Shown here: in pieces, positions 33,881-46,160 of the stretch | Layout of the letters: each line of letters opens with the position of its first letter | Position numbering within the stretch: the first letter of the stretch is position 1 | Source: Limnomonas spitsbergensis | Lineage: Eukaryota > Chlorophyta > Chlorophyceae > Chlamydomonadales | Length of the DNA stretch: 64,000 nucleotides | NCBI GenBank assembly: GCA_037349105.1 | Contig: JAYJMM010000101.1 | Location: 2,046,001-2,110,000 of the forward strand | Reading direction: 5' to 3' | Made by a program: the position numbers and the translations under genes | The notes under the pieces: model-generated | Told to the model about the DNA's origin: nothing | The model's input: only the letters and a program-made list of their open reading frames with translations | The model's database searches: none

Positions 33881-35090
33881 GCCTAGAGTAAACCTCCAGC
33901 TGTGGTGGAGGCTGACTTAGGGTTTACATCCAGCTGACCTGGAGGCTGACCTAGAGTTTACCTCCAGCTGAGGTGGAGGCTGACCTAGGGTTTACGTCCA
34001 GCTGAGGTGTAAGCTGACCTAGGGTTTACCTCCAGCTGAGGTGGAGGCTGACCTAGGGTTTACCTCCAGCTGAGGTGGAGGCTGACCTAGGGTTTACGTC
34101 CAGCTGAGGTGTAAGCTGACCTAGGGTTTACCTCCAGCTGAGGTGGAGGCTGACCTAGAGTTTACATCCAGCTGACCTGGAGGCTGACCTAGAGTTTACC
34201 TCCAGCTGAGGTGGAGGCTGACCTAGGGTTTAGCTCCAGCTGAGGTGGAGGCTGACCTAGGGTTTACCTCCAGCTGAGGTGGAGGCTGACCTAGGGTTTA
34301 CCTTCAGCTGAGGTGGAGGCTGGCCCAGGGTTAACCTCCAGCTGAGGTGGAGGCTGACCTAGGGTTTACCTCCAGCTGAGGTGGAGGCTGACCTAGGGTT
34401 TACTTCCAGCTGAGGTGGAGGCTGACCTAGGGTTTACCTCCAGCTGAGGTGGAGGCTGACCTAGGGTTTACCTCCAGCTGAGGTGGAGGCTGACCTAGGG
34501 TTTACCTCCAGCTGAGGTGGAGGCTGACCCAGGGTTTACCTCCAGCTGAGGTGGCAGCTGACCTAGGGTATACCTCCAGCTGAGGTAGAGGCTGACTTAG
34601 GGTTTATCTCCAACTGAGTTGGCGGCTGACCTAGAGTTTACCTCCAGCTGAGGTGGAGGCTGACCTAGGGTTTTCGTCCAGCTGAGGTGTAGGCTGACCT
34701 AGAGTTTACCTCCAGCTGAGGTGGAGGCTGACCCAGGGTTTACCTCCAGCTGAGGTGTAGGCTGACCTAGGGTTTACCTCCAGCTGAGGTGGAGGCTGAC
34801 CCAGGGTTTACCTCCAGCTGAGGTGACAGCTGACCTAGGGTATACTTCCAGCTGAGGTAGAGGCTGACTTAGGGTTTATCTCCAACTGAGTTGGCGGCTG
34901 ACCTAGAGTTTACCTCCAGCTGAGGTGGAGGCTGACCTAGGGTTTACATCCAGCTGACCTGGAGGCTGACCTAGGGTTTACCTCCAGCTGAGTTGGAGGC
35001 TGACCCAGGGTTTACCTCTAGCCGAGTTGGAGGCTGACCTAGGGTTTACCTCTAGCTGAGGTGGAGGCTGGTCTAGGGGTTACCTCTAGC
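33881..35090. repeat. Minisatellite MS1, block 3
   Basis: About 35 units of the 34-bp repeat, the longest MS1 block. Variant units with TTTACATCCAGCTGACCTGG and CAACTGAGTTGGCGG recur in order (for example near 34560 and 34835), showing duplication of multi-unit blocks. Confidence 0.95.
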
Positions 35091-37724
35091 TGGGCCATGT
35101 ATTGCCCACAAGGGCTGAAGGCGATGTCCTGGTCGTCGGACTTTGCACCGGTCAGGTAGTGGCACCTGCGATCCAGCGGGTTGAACGGGCACATTTTTAA
35201 TTGCTTTTAATTTCATAATCCTGTTTTTTGTTCCTACCCGGTCCGGTTGAGGCATCTGCCATCCTGGACCGGAATGGATTCAGAACTATGTTTTTGATGT
35301 CAAAAGGCAGGATATACTGGTAACAAAAAGAGCTCTGTACGTCACGATACAGGATTTCATTGTCGGCAGATATTGGGGCCTGTATTCTGGAAAGGAATGA
35401 ATAAACAAATACACTTTTGTATTTATGGCTAAGGCAGCATTTCGATCCGGGCAGGTAGTGGTTAATCTGCAAATGAAATGGATAGCAAACAGGTCTGCCT
35501 TGCTTAACAAATAATGAAATCAAGAAAGGGCTGTTCCCTGGCAGGTTGGAATATCTGCCATTCTGCACAAGTGCAAAGGGAATGGACCCAGTTGAACTAA
35601 TCAGACTCTCAATTCGCCTTAAGAAAGAAGCTTCAGACAACTACTGCAGTCCAGGTCCAAGCCATGTAGCTGAGATTTGATTTGAAAGTAAGTCTTAAGG
35701 CTGAACTACGTCAACAGGCGGAAGAGCTCCATCTTATAGCATCTTCAGCTTGACGAAATGAAAATGCTTCACGCACGGTCTCATTTCAGCATGCCCTGAG
35801 GGACCCGACCATAGTGTGGATCACCAAGGTATGTCCAGCAAGGCCTTGAGGTACCAGACAATGGTGGGAATGCAGCCAATAGAATTCACATCTTCATAAA
35901 AGCACCCGAATATAGTAACGTTGACCCTGATTGACCCCCTGGGTACTGGATAACGCCCCCCCCCCCTACCTTGAGGGACCAAGCCTAGTTGTGGATGTTG
36001 AAGGCAAACTAGGCAGACAGCAGGATAGCCGTACTCTCTGGAAACCATCAGGATGCCTGCCTCGGGGAGGGAAGCGGGAGAAGAGGATCGATAGAAGTTG
36101 GGAAGTTGGGAAGTTGGGAAGAGGATGAAATAAATAAAGGATGAGAATAAACACGGTAATGGCGCGGATGTGGCTTCAGCCCAGGCTGTGCTGTTTCCTT
36201 AACTCTCACACCCCCCACGAGGCGTCACTTTCTTTCTTTCTTTCTAAGAATAAACACCACACACATCAACATCATGCCACCTGCACCGTAACCCCCAACA
36301 AACATACACAAAATACACAGCATATGCATGCCACCCCGCCCAACCCCCAACACAGCTGCACCCCCCCACCCACCCCCTACACACATGCCCCCCTCCTCCC
36401 CCCCCCATCCACACACACACCTACTCTCCACCCCCACACGCATACCTGCGCTCCACCCCAAAACACACAACTGCGCTCCACCCCCCCACATGATACGCCA
36501 TGCATGCCATAAATGGGGTGCCTTGAGTTGCATGGCCCGCTGATGTCTCATGGACTCCTGGACTCATGCATGCCAAGCATGGCTGGTGCTGCATGACTTG
36601 CCTGGCTCCGAAGACACAGACACGGGCAGTTGCAAGACTTGCCTGGTTCCTCGGACCGGATGCACCATGCAACCTGCATGGCCTCTGCTCTTGTTTCACG
36701 GTCTGTCTACTTGTCTCATTGTCTGCCTGCTCAATTCTTCCCGGTGAGGGAAGTGCCTCGTACGCATGCAGGGAGGTACTTCCAGGGGCATTTGACGTAC
36801 ACGTGGAGTCAAGGCTCCGTATTTGATATCCACGGAGCAACCGTTTGTTGGCCCTAGTATGAACGCGCCTGGAGATCCACACTATGGCCACAGATGTTTC
36901 CCGCCGTTGGGTAAGCGGATAATGCAAACACGTCTCAGGGGTGCAATCTCTAAATTCCTGCTCATTGTTGTCAAGCAATATACACCTTTTTCTCCAACAT
37001 TGCGGACTGGTTTCTTTCCTAGCCACTCAGTCGATAGTTTCTAGAACACATCGGTGGCCTGCGTATTGGCCGTCCAAGTCCTCGCTCCGTCAAGTTCTCC
37101 GTATTGGCCGTTCAATACAGGTTGCTGCGTCAGTCTCACCCGTTCGGTCGGTGACCTAAGCTTTGCAGTTTCCCCCCCTCCAAAACGAGTGCGGCATTGA
37201 GCAGATCCACTCATCATCCACTTCAACACAAGTGCCCAACATTGCCCCTGGTGAGCGGAACAAGGACCATGCATGAGTGGAACAAGTGCAAGAATGGCAT
37301 GTGGATATGTCAAATAAAGACTGAGGAATCTCCCACTCTGGCTTTCGGTTGTGTTCATATTTATGACCCCATATTTGTTTCTTTCAATTTCCACACACCC
37401 TCATTAATTATTTATGTACATTGCATCTCCAGATCGCACAGCCTGGCCCATTCCTGAAAGGCTTTTGAGAAGACTGATGTAACATCCAAGTAAATCCGAG
37501 CATAAAGACGGTGCATCTGGGCATAGACATTGCAATACTGACTCCAGCCCATGGCATGTGGGGTTTTGCATGCTTGTAGGACGGCCTTTCATAAAGCATG
37601 ATTGGTTTATATCTATCCGGAGAGGTGTGTTGCACATTGGCTCGCATGAATTCCACCTCACTCGCCTGTTGAGCAGGAGATACAAGCCCAACTGATTGAA
37701 AAAAGTGGAATTGCGCACCACCCT
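35091..37724. other. Module 3, conserved 5' flank
   Basis: Counterpart of 1869-4396. It holds a poly-C tract (35957-35966), the ~88-bp insertion (36155-36246), a C/CA-rich tract (36330-36490) and the CATGCATG-rich zone (36495-36680). It is almost identical to the module 2 flank over most of its length. Confidence 0.6.
36155..36246 (-). mobile_element. ~88-92 bp short interspersed insertion, module 3
   Basis: Same element and site as in module 2, flanked by AGAATAAACAC (36144-36154 and 36247-36257). It has one more TTTC unit in its pyrimidine stretch than module 2. Confidence 0.6.
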
Positions 37725-39986
37725 ATGACGTCATCCGCATCCACCAAGGCTATCAGAACAGATGCATCTGCATTTCCTTCCCCTAGCGAGAATCCAGCCA
37801 TCTTCACCAGCCTCCGAGACCTCAACGCGGACATCCTTGGCATCATCCTCAGCAATGCAGATGCATGGCTATACAACACTCAAGGCCTCCATGGACTTGT
37901 CGCCCGTCGGGTGCAGTATGGAGCGTGGCGGGTGTGCAGGCTTTGGCGTGCCTGCCTTAGGGCCTGCCCCATTAACCTGGCCCTTGCAATGGTGGCGGTA
38001 CACGGTCCTGACCAGGCTCTCATGAGAGCTGTTGGCTGCAACAGTCAGGAATTCGACGGCCTGGAGTTGTTGAGGCTCATGCTCAATCTCGGTACAAAAG
38101 CAGACAGCATGAGTGGGAAAGCATTGGTGTTGGCAGCCGGGCGTGGCCACTATGCAGTAGTGCAGCTGTTGTTGGGGTGGAGGGACCATGCCCCCCATGC
38201 TGACTGCCGGGATGGGGAGGCACTCGTAAGGGCTGCGCAGAATGGCCACGAGGCAGTGGTGCAACTGTTGTTGGGGTGGAGGGAGCATGCCCCACATCCT
38301 AACTGCCAGGATGGGGAGGCACTCGTAAGGGCTGCGCAGAATGGCCACGAGGAGGTGGTGCGGCTGTTGTTGGGGTGGAGGGAGCATGCACCTCGTGCTA
38401 ACTGCCAGGATGGGGAGGCACTGGTGAGGGCAGCCAGGAATGGTCACGAGGAGGTGGTGCGGCTGTTGTTGGGGTGGAGGGAGCATGCCCCCTATGCTGA
38501 CTGCCGGGATGGGAGGGCACTGGTGTGGGCAGCCAGGAATGGCCACGAGGAGGTGGTGCAGTTGTTGTTGGGGTGGAGGGAGCATGCCCCACGTGCTAAC
38601 AGCCAGTATGGGGAGGCACTGGTGAAAGCAGCAAAGAATGGCCACGAGGCGGTGGTGCAGCTGTTGTTGGGGTGGAGGGAGCATGCCCCACGTGCTAACT
38701 GCTGGGATGGGGAGGCACTGGTGAGGGCAGCCGAGAGCGGCCACGAGGCGGTAGTGCAGCTGTTGTTGGGGTGGAGGGATCATGCCCCCCATGCTGACTG
38801 CCAGGATGGGGAGGCACTGGTGAGGGCAGCCATGAATGGCCACGAGGCGGTGGTGCATCTGCTGTTGGGGTGGAGGGAGCATGCACCCCATGCTGACAGC
38901 CGAGATGGGACAGCACTGGTGTTTGCAGCCCATAATGGCCATGAGGCGGTGGTGCAGCTGTTATTGGGGTGGGGGGAGCATGCACCTCGTGCGGACTGCC
39001 AGAATGGGCTGGCACTGGTAAGGGCTGCGTGGAACGGCCACGCGGCGGTAGTGCAGCTGTTGTTGGGGTGGAGGGAGCATGCCCCACGTGCTGACTGCTG
39101 GGATGGGTGGGCACTGGTGGGGGCAGCCGAGAGGGGCCACAAGGCGGTGGTGCAGCTGTTGTTGGGGTGGAGGGAGCATGCCCCACGTGCTGACTGCCGG
39201 GATGGGTGGGCACTGGTGGGGGCAGCCGAGAGGGGCCACAAGGCGGTGGTGCAGCTGTTGTTGGGGTGGAGGGAGCATGCCCCACGTGCGAATTGCCAGG
39301 ATGGGGAGGCATTGTTAAGGGCTGCGCAGAATGGCCACGAGGTGGTGGTGCATCTGTTGTTGGGGTGGAGGGAGCATGCCCCACGTGCTGACTGCCGGGA
39401 TGGGTGGGCACTGGTGGGGGCAGCCGAGAGGGGCCACAAGGCGGTGGTGCAGCTGTTGTTGGGGTGGAGGGAGCATGCCCCACGTGCGAACTGCCAGGAT
39501 GGGGAGGCACTGTTAAGGGCTGCGCAGAATGGCCACGAGGTGGTGGTGCAGCTGTTGTTGGGTTGGAGGGAGCATGCCCCTCGTGCTGACTGCCAGGATG
39601 GGGAGGCACTGGTGAGGGCAGCCGAGAGGGGCCACGAGGCGGTGGTGCAGCTGTTGTTGGGGTGTAGGGAGCATGCCCCCCATGCTGACTGGCGGGATGG
39701 GGAGGCACTGGTGAGGGCAGCAGAGAATGGCCATAGGGAGGTGGTGCGGCTGTTGTTGGGGTGGGGGGAGCATGCACCTCGTGCTAACTGCTTGGATGGG
39801 GAGGCACTGGTGTTGGCAGCCAGATATGGCCACGAGGTGGTTGTGCAACTGTTGCTGGATTGCAGTGAGAATGCCCCCCGTGCTGACTGTCAAGAGGGAC
39901 GGGCACTGTCCTTGGCTAGGAGGGGGGGTCACACAGGTGTCCTACATATTTTGCAGGAATGCTGCGGCATGTTGCCGCTTGTATAA
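37725..39986 (+). CDS. F-box-like/ankyrin repeat protein, copy 3 (18 repeats)
   Basis: This is the longest family member at 753 residues. Residues 1-129 hold the Ser/Thr-rich start, the F-box-like segment (DLNADILGIILSNAD, then WRVCRLWRAC at about 69-78) and the linker. Eighteen full 33-residue ankyrin repeats cover 130-723, and a 30-residue cap ends in GMLPLV. Each repeat keeps the NGHEAVVQLLLGW core and most keep HAPRADC or HAPRANC. The ATG is the first after an in-frame TGA at 37647. Repeats 12-13 and 14-15 (39201-39596) are near-identical 198-bp dimers, and repeats 11, 12 and 14 match one another, which shows recent growth. Likely an SCF-type substrate adaptor, by domain logic only. The N-terminal half and 5' flank resemble copy 2; the C-terminus and 3' flank resemble copy 1. 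Confidence 0.9.
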   Translation: MTSSASTKAIRTDASAFPSPSENPAIFTSLRDLNADILGIILSNADAWLYNTQGLHGLVARRVQYGAWRVCRLWRACLRACPINLALAMVAVHGPDQALMRAVGCNSQEFDGLELLRLMLNLGTKADSMSGKALVLAAGRGHYAVVQLLLGWRDHAPHADCRDGEALVRAAQNGHEAVVQLLLGWREHAPHPNCQDGEALVRAAQNGHEEVVRLLLGWREHAPRANCQDGEALVRAARNGHEEVVRLLLGWREHAPYADCRDGRALVWAARNGHEEVVQLLLGWREHAPRANSQYGEALVKAAKNGHEAVVQLLLGWREHAPRANCWDGEALVRAAESGHEAVVQLLLGWRDHAPHADCQDGEALVRAAMNGHEAVVHLLLGWREHAPHADSRDGTALVFAAHNGHEAVVQLLLGWGEHAPRADCQNGLALVRAAWNGHAAVVQLLLGWREHAPRADCWDGWALVGAAERGHKAVVQLLLGWREHAPRADCRDGWALVGAAERGHKAVVQLLLGWREHAPRANCQDGEALLRAAQNGHEVVVHLLLGWREHAPRADCRDGWALVGAAERGHKAVVQLLLGWREHAPRANCQDGEALLRAAQNGHEVVVQLLLGWREHAPRADCQDGEALVRAAERGHEAVVQLLLGCREHAPHADWRDGEALVRAAENGHREVVRLLLGWGEHAPRANCLDGEALVLAARYGHEVVVQLLLDCSENAPRADCQEGRALSLARRGGHTGVLHILQECCGMLPLV

Positions 39987-40184
39987 GAGGCATCATGTCA
40001 CTGTGGAAGTTTAATTGATTGCTGGTCTTAACTATGCAAGGGTCAGATATACACCCACTACTCTCCTAGCGTTCCTCGTGTGTTTCAAACATTGCATGTT
40101 GTCTTGAACTTCATCATCTGCCTCTCCTATCTTATCTGGGCTGTCCATGAATATATTTTTGAAGGTGATTGAAAGGTATTTCCC

Positions 40185-40189
40185 TGTAA
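40185..40189 (+). terminator. Possible algal poly(A) signal TGTAA, copy 3
   Basis: About 200 nt after the copy 3 stop codon, in the same position as after copy 1. The motif is short and its conservation may only reflect the recent duplication. Confidence 0.2.
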
Positions 40190-41629
40190 GCAATATCATC
40201 ATCATGTTTCCGAGTTTTTCTTTGTAGTGTTCCACCAGAGGTTGTTTAGTATTTTCCCCAGGCGCTAAAGAGGCCTACTACACATGTTAACGGATTTAGG
40301 GACTACCGGAAACGGATAAAACAATCCGGTACATGTTTACACTTATTCTCAATTTGTTGATCCTCATGCATGTCCGTCAAGGTCAGATATTCTGCCTTTG
40401 CACAGTTCAACACATCCCTGCGTGTAGGATCACCTTACATTCAGAGAACGGGTATGGACAGGCCTACAAGACGGTGCTATAGACATCCACGCTTAGTACC
40501 TGGGCAGGCCAGGGGGGGATGCTCTGACTTTTGTGAAGGGTGTGGCAGTATATCTTTGAGGCTATGTCGTTTCAGAGGCCTTTGTTTCCCTTTTCCTGAC
40601 CAACTAACTGCCTAGTACGTTTGTTTGGTTTTCTCTTTGTTGAGGGCTACTTATGATCTAAACGGGCTGAGGATTTTACAGACTTCCTTTATGTGGGCAT
40701 GGTCTATTCCTTCTCTTGTTTCCGTATGTTCCTTTCTTTTCTCCTCGAACCTTACGTTTACTTTCCCCTCCTGACCAGACAATCGGGCGGCCACACGGCC
40801 AGGAGCCTTTTGAGCATGGCCCAGAGGTATCATGTTCTTGACAAGTGGACATGTTAATGTTGTTCAATCCATTTGCCCGGATCAATAGTGCGGTGGCATA
40901 GAAACATACATAGGCTGTTTTGACTGCGGGTGCGGTCAAGATGTAACTGGGCCATGCTAAAAAGTTGGTCAAGATGTAACAAAGAATGTAGGAAGATGGT
41001 TTTGTGTCCTCATTCAACCATTAGGCCAGCATGGTGGTGCCACGACACCACACCTGACCTCATGAATATAAAATCTAGTAAGCTAAGGCCACCTGTCAGA
41101 AGGCTAATGGAGCTTTAATAGCCAGCGAGTCACAAGCAAGGGGTAGAGCAAGCGAGCCATCACGAATGAAGGACCGGCCTGGCTGCATCATGTAGCTCGG
41201 ACAGCAAGCCGCACTGCTCCAACTCCCAGCATGCCTTGATGTAGCTGAATTGTAGCTGAAGCACCCTCTACTAAACCCTGCATGCCCAGCACTAGCCCCA
41301 GTCCACATTCACAGCCTTTCAACTCAAGAATCGGAGGATGCTGAAATGCATCCTTGCTTAAATAGATCCTTGCTGGTCAGCCATGAAATTTTCCACTAAT
41401 AACAGGAAGCATACTTGCCGTAGTCAAGAGGGCCCCCCATTGATTTCCCCCGCAGCCATATGCACACAGTTAAATGATGAATACCGCTAGAGCCAAGACC
41501 GGCCGTCACTGGTTCCCGGTAGCTAAGGACGTTGTCACTAATTGCCGGCGGGCCGGCTGTAGCTAAGACCATCCGTCATTGGTTGCCGACAGCCATGCAA
41601 GGACAGCTGACGCAATCCTTGGAAGTCAA

Positions 41630-42100
41630 CAAGAAGCTGCTCCCATGTGGCAACCAGCTCACACCACATGCCTGCAACATAATTAAGAGGAACGATCATG
41701 ATTGGAACAAGGGTTCAGTCTATGGAAAGTAATCAGAGGTGTTGCTGCCATGTCGAAACGAGCTCACACCGCGTGCATGCAGCAAGATTGAGGGTAACGA
41801 TCAGGGCTCAGGGTTCAGTCTAAGGAAAGTAATCAAGGGTGGTGTTGCCAGGTGGGAGCCAGCGCATGAGACCGTTTGAAGGGTTGGGAAAACAAATAAT
41901 GATCAGATGTGCTGCTGCTATGTGGCGACCAGTTCACATCGCAAACCTGCGGCAGGATACCTGGCTGATGGAATGTAATCATGCAATCAGGTTGAGGAGC
42001 AGGGAAGTATGGTAATCAAGTGGCATGGCTAAGATTGTTAGCAGCAGCAGAAGCTAGCAGAAGTGATATTTCGATGTGGCGACCAGCTCACACCGCTAGA
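41630..42100. repeat. Degenerate ~110-bp tandem repeat, module 3
   Basis: Counterpart of 7690-8130, with the same GGTTCAGTCTA and AGTAATCA blocks and a few small indels. Confidence 0.5.
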
Positions 42101-42460
42101 TGTCATGCAAGGGGCGTTTGAATACAGGCATAAATCAGTATCTCAGGGGACGTCCGACCAACTGTTCAAATCTACATGGCCTGGCTTAAAGGAAACATGC
42201 TCATGACATATGCTTTCCCCGCCATACCTTCCAGCTCTGCGCTTTGCTATCTCGCCTGTCTGCCTCCTTTCATTACTTGTCTCAGATTTACCCGTTTAGC
42301 TCCTCTCCCTAGCCCTCCAACGGGTTCGCTCATCAGCCTGGCCCTTCCAGAAGCGGCTGATGCTGGTTGAGTTAACACTGTAACAGCACATGCCCATGAC
42401 ACTCCAATCCTGCGGACAAGAGAGGCATCCCACACCGACATTCGGCACCAGCATCCTAAC

Positions 42461-42556
42461 CTGAAAGTTCCGGAGTGGGATGTGCACCACGGATGCCCCC
42501 ACCGACACCCACATGTAGTGCCGGGAGGTGGAGGTCGCTGTGGCCAGAAGGCTGTC
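42461..42556 (-). pseudogene. Exon-like captured gene fragment, copy 3
   Basis: Copy of 8506-8601 with the frame still open and both splice-like borders kept (acceptor ATGCAG, donor now CAG/GTTAGG). Two residues differ from module 1: a Val for Ala after WVS, and Arg for Trp before NFQ. The Trp-to-Arg change at a hydrophobic stretch hints at relaxed constraint. Product not recognised. Confidence 0.35.
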
Positions 42557-42829
42557 CTGCATGTAAAAGGACTCAGTAGCAGAGCCAGTCAGCAACATTG
42601 CAGATTTAATTGTTCAAGATTCATGCGACAGCGCTAAATACTCAGTCTGGAAATATACATGTAGCGGGTGGTCACAGTGGCCAGGAGGCTGCCCTAGCCT
42701 GATAGCTATCAGTGACAATGTAAGTGACTATATAAGTGACATTTCACAATAAGCTTGATAATTGCACAGTGGGCAGGAGGTTGCCCGGCGTCTCTTGTCA
42801 CACAGGTGATGTGCTGTACAGCATCTAAA

Positions 42830-45800
42830 CTTACCCCCCCACTATTCCCACCAGCCCCCCCTAAACCCACCTGCCTTGCCCCTTACCCACCTGTCCCCCC
42901 TTAACCCACCTGCCTTGTCCCTTACCCACCTGTCCCCCCTAAACCCACCTGCCCCCCCTAAACCCACCTGTCCCCCCTTAACCCACCTGCCTTGACCCTT
43001 ACCCACCTGTCCCCCCTAAACCCACCTGCACCCCCTAAACCCACCTACCCCCCCTAAACCCACCTGCCTTGTCTTTAATCCACCTGCCTTGCCCTTAACC
43101 CACCTGCCTTGCCCTAAACCCACCTGCCCCCCCTAAACCCACCTGCCCCCCCTAAACCCACCTGCCCCCCCTAAACCCACCTATCCCCCCTAACCCCACC
43201 TGTCCACCCTAAACCCACCTGTCCCCCCTAAACCCACCTGCCCCCCCTAAACCCACCTGTCCCCCCTAAACCCACCTGTCCCCCATAAACCCACCTGTCC
43301 CCCCTAAACCCACCTGCCTTGCCCTAAACCCACCTGCCCCCCCTAAACCCACCTGCCTTGCCCTAAACCCACCTGCCCCCCCTAACCCACCTGTCCCCTC
43401 TAAACCCACCTGTCCCCCCCCATAACCCACCTGCCCCCCCTAAACCCACCTGTCACCCCTAAACCCACCTGCCTTGCCCTGAACCCACCTGTCCCCCCTA
43501 AACCCACTTGCCTTGCCTTAAACCCACCTGCCTTGCCCCAAACCCACCTGCCTTGCCCCTAACCCACCTACCCCCCCTAAAGTCACCTGCCTTGGCCCTA
43601 ACCCACCTGCCCCCCCCCAAACCCACCTTCCTTGCCCTAAACCCACCTGCCCCCCCTAAACCCACCTGTCCCCCCTAAATCCACCTGCCTTGCCCTAGAC
43701 CCACCTGTCCCCCATAAACCTACCTGCATTGCCTTAAACCCACCTGCCTTGCCCTAAATCCACCTGCCTTGCCCCTAACCCACCTGCCCCCCTAAACCCA
43801 CCTGCATGCCCCTAACCCACCTGTCCCCCCTAAACCCACCTGCCTTGCCCTAAACCCACCTGCCTTGCCCCTAAACCCACCTGTCCCCCCTAAACCCACC
43901 TGTCCCCCCTAAACCCACCTGTCCCCCCTAAACCCACCTGCCCCCCCTAAACCCACATGTCCCCCCTAAACCCACCTGCCTTGCCCTAAACCCACCTGTC
44001 CCCCCTAAACCCACCTGCCTTGCCTTAAACCCACCTGCCTTGCCCTAAACCCACCTGTCCCCCCTAAATCCACCTGCCTTGCCCCTAACCCACCTGCCCC
44101 CCTAAACCCACCTGCATGCCCCTAACCCACCTGTCCCCCCTAAACCCACCTGTCCCCCCTAAACCCACCTGTCCCCCCTAAACCCACCTGTCCCCCCTAA
44201 ACCCACCTGCCCCCCCTAAACCCACCTGTCCCCCATAAACCCACCTGCCTTGCCCTAAACCCACCTGTCCCCCCTAAACCCACCTGCCTTGCCTTAAACC
44301 CACCTGCCTTGCCCTAAATCCACCTGCCTTGCCCCTAACCCACCTGCCTTGCCCTAAACCCACCTGTCCCCCCTAAACCCACCTGCCTTGCCTTAAACCC
44401 ACCTGCCTTGCCCTAAACCCACCTGCCCCCATAAACCCACCTGCCTTGCCCTAAACCCACCTGCCTTGCCCTAAACCCACCTGTCCCCCCTAAACCCACC
44501 TGCCTTGCCTTAAACCCACCTGCCTTGCCATAAATCCACCTGCCTTGCCCTAAACCCACCTGCCTTGCCCTAAATCCACCTGTCCCCCCTAAACCCACCT
44601 GTCCCCCCTAAACCCACCTGACCCCCCTAAACCCACCTGTCCCCCCTAAACCCACCTGTCCCCCCTAAACCCACATGTCCCCCTTAAACCCACCTGCCCC
44701 CCCTAAACCCACCTGCCTTGCCCTAAACCCACCTGCCCCCCCTAACCCACCTGTCCCCTCTAAACCCACCTGCCTTGCCCATAACCCACCTGCCCCCCCT
44801 AAACCCACCTGTCACCCCTAAACCCACATGCCTTGCCCTAAACCCACCTGTCCCCCCTTAACCCACCTGCCTTGCCTTAAACCCACCTGCCTTGCCCCAA
44901 ACCCACCTGCCTTGCCCCTAACCCACCTACCCCCCCTAAAGCCACCTGCCTTGCCCCTAACCCACCTGCCCCCCCTAAACCCACCTTCCTTGCCCTAAAC
45001 CCACCTGCCCCCCCTAAACCCACCTGTCCCACCTAAACCCACCTCCCTTGCCCTTAACCCACCTGTCCCCCCTAAACCCACCTGCCTTGCCTTAAACCCA
45101 CCGGCCTTGCCCTAAACCCACTTGCCTTGCCCCTAACCCACCTGCCCCCTAAACCCACCTGCATGCCCCTAACCCACCTGCCTTGCCCCTAAACCCACCT
45201 GCCTTGTCCCTAACCCACCTGCCCCCCCTAAACCCACCTGCCTTGCTCTAAACCCACCTGCCTTGCCCTAAACCCACCAGCCCCCCCTAAACCCACCTGC
45301 CTTGCCCCTTACCCACCTGCCCCCCCTTAAGCCACCTGCCTTGCCCCTAACCCACCTGTCCCCCCTAAACCCACCTGCCTTGCCCTAAACCCACCTGCCT
45401 TGCCCTAAACCCACCTGCCTTGCCTTAACACCACCTGCCTTGCCCTAAACCCACCTGCCTTGCCCCTTACCCACCTGCCCCCCCTTAAGCCACCTGCCTT
45501 GCCCCTAACCCACCTGTCCCCCCTAAACCCACCTGCCTTGCCCTAAACCCACCTGCCTTGCCCTAAACCCACCTGCCTTGCCTTAACACCACCTGCCTTG
45601 CCCTAAACCCACCTGCCATGCCCCTTACCCACCTGCCCCCCCTAAACCCACCTGCCTTGCCCCTAACCCACCTGTCCCCCCTAAACCCACCTGCCTTGCC
45701 CCTAACCCACCTGTCCCCCCTAAACCCACCTGCCTTGCCCCTAACCCACCTGTCCCCCCTAAACCCACCTGCCTTGCCCTAAACCCACTGTCCCCCCTAA

Positions 45801-45856
45801 ACCCACCTGCCTTGCCCTAAACCCACCTGCCTTGCCCTAAACCCACCTGCACCCCT
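42830..45856. repeat. Minisatellite MS2, block 2
   Basis: About 3.0 kb, roughly 155 units of the 19-20 bp repeat. The CTGCCTTGCC variant is far commoner than in block 1. Multi-unit blocks repeat here too: the series with TTAAGCCACC and TTAACACCACC occurs near 45300-45435 and again near 45470-45600. Confidence 0.96.
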
Positions 45857-46093
45857 GGGCCTAGGCCGTTACCATCATAAGTCCCCTACCCACCTCATCG
45901 CACCTCCCCACTGCCAGGAACTGCCCGGATGGATCCCAGTTGTTGGACTTGATCCCTAACGCATATTTATAGGCCTCCACTCAGCAAGGGGCCTGGGGCT
46001 CAACAGGTTCAGGGGCTTGCCATGTAATAAAACAATAGCTGGACGTCATGAGTTCATACCTCTCACACCAGGCCAGGGGTCCGTCAATGCGAG

Positions 46094-46160
46094 TGATCAA
46101 AAGGGTTCAGGGCCTGCCTGTAGATAATAATAAAAAGGGTTCAGGGCCTTCTGGGTAATA
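46094..46160. repeat. Seed units of MS3, module 4
   Basis: GATCAAAAGGGTTCAGGGCC and AAAAAGGGTTCAGGGCCTTC, then GGGTAATAACA. These are closer to the MS3 consensus than the seeds of modules 1 and 2. Confidence 0.7.

Larger units (their letters stand above)
39987..42829. other. Module 3, 3' flank
   Basis: Near-identical to 6065-8861, with the same landmarks: candidate TGTAA, degenerate ~110-bp repeats (41630-42100) and exon-like fragment (42461-42556). It passes into MS2 at about 42830. No complete gene is seen. Confidence 0.6.

Noticed and set aside
37869..39777. Long antisense open frames (up to 360 residues, Pro/His-rich) across the ankyrin arrays; likewise at 21712-22560 and 4541-5858
   Set aside because: The 99-bp repeat is a multiple of three, so any frame open in one unit stays open across the array. 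Their composition is the mirror of the ankyrin codons and they have no domain of their own.
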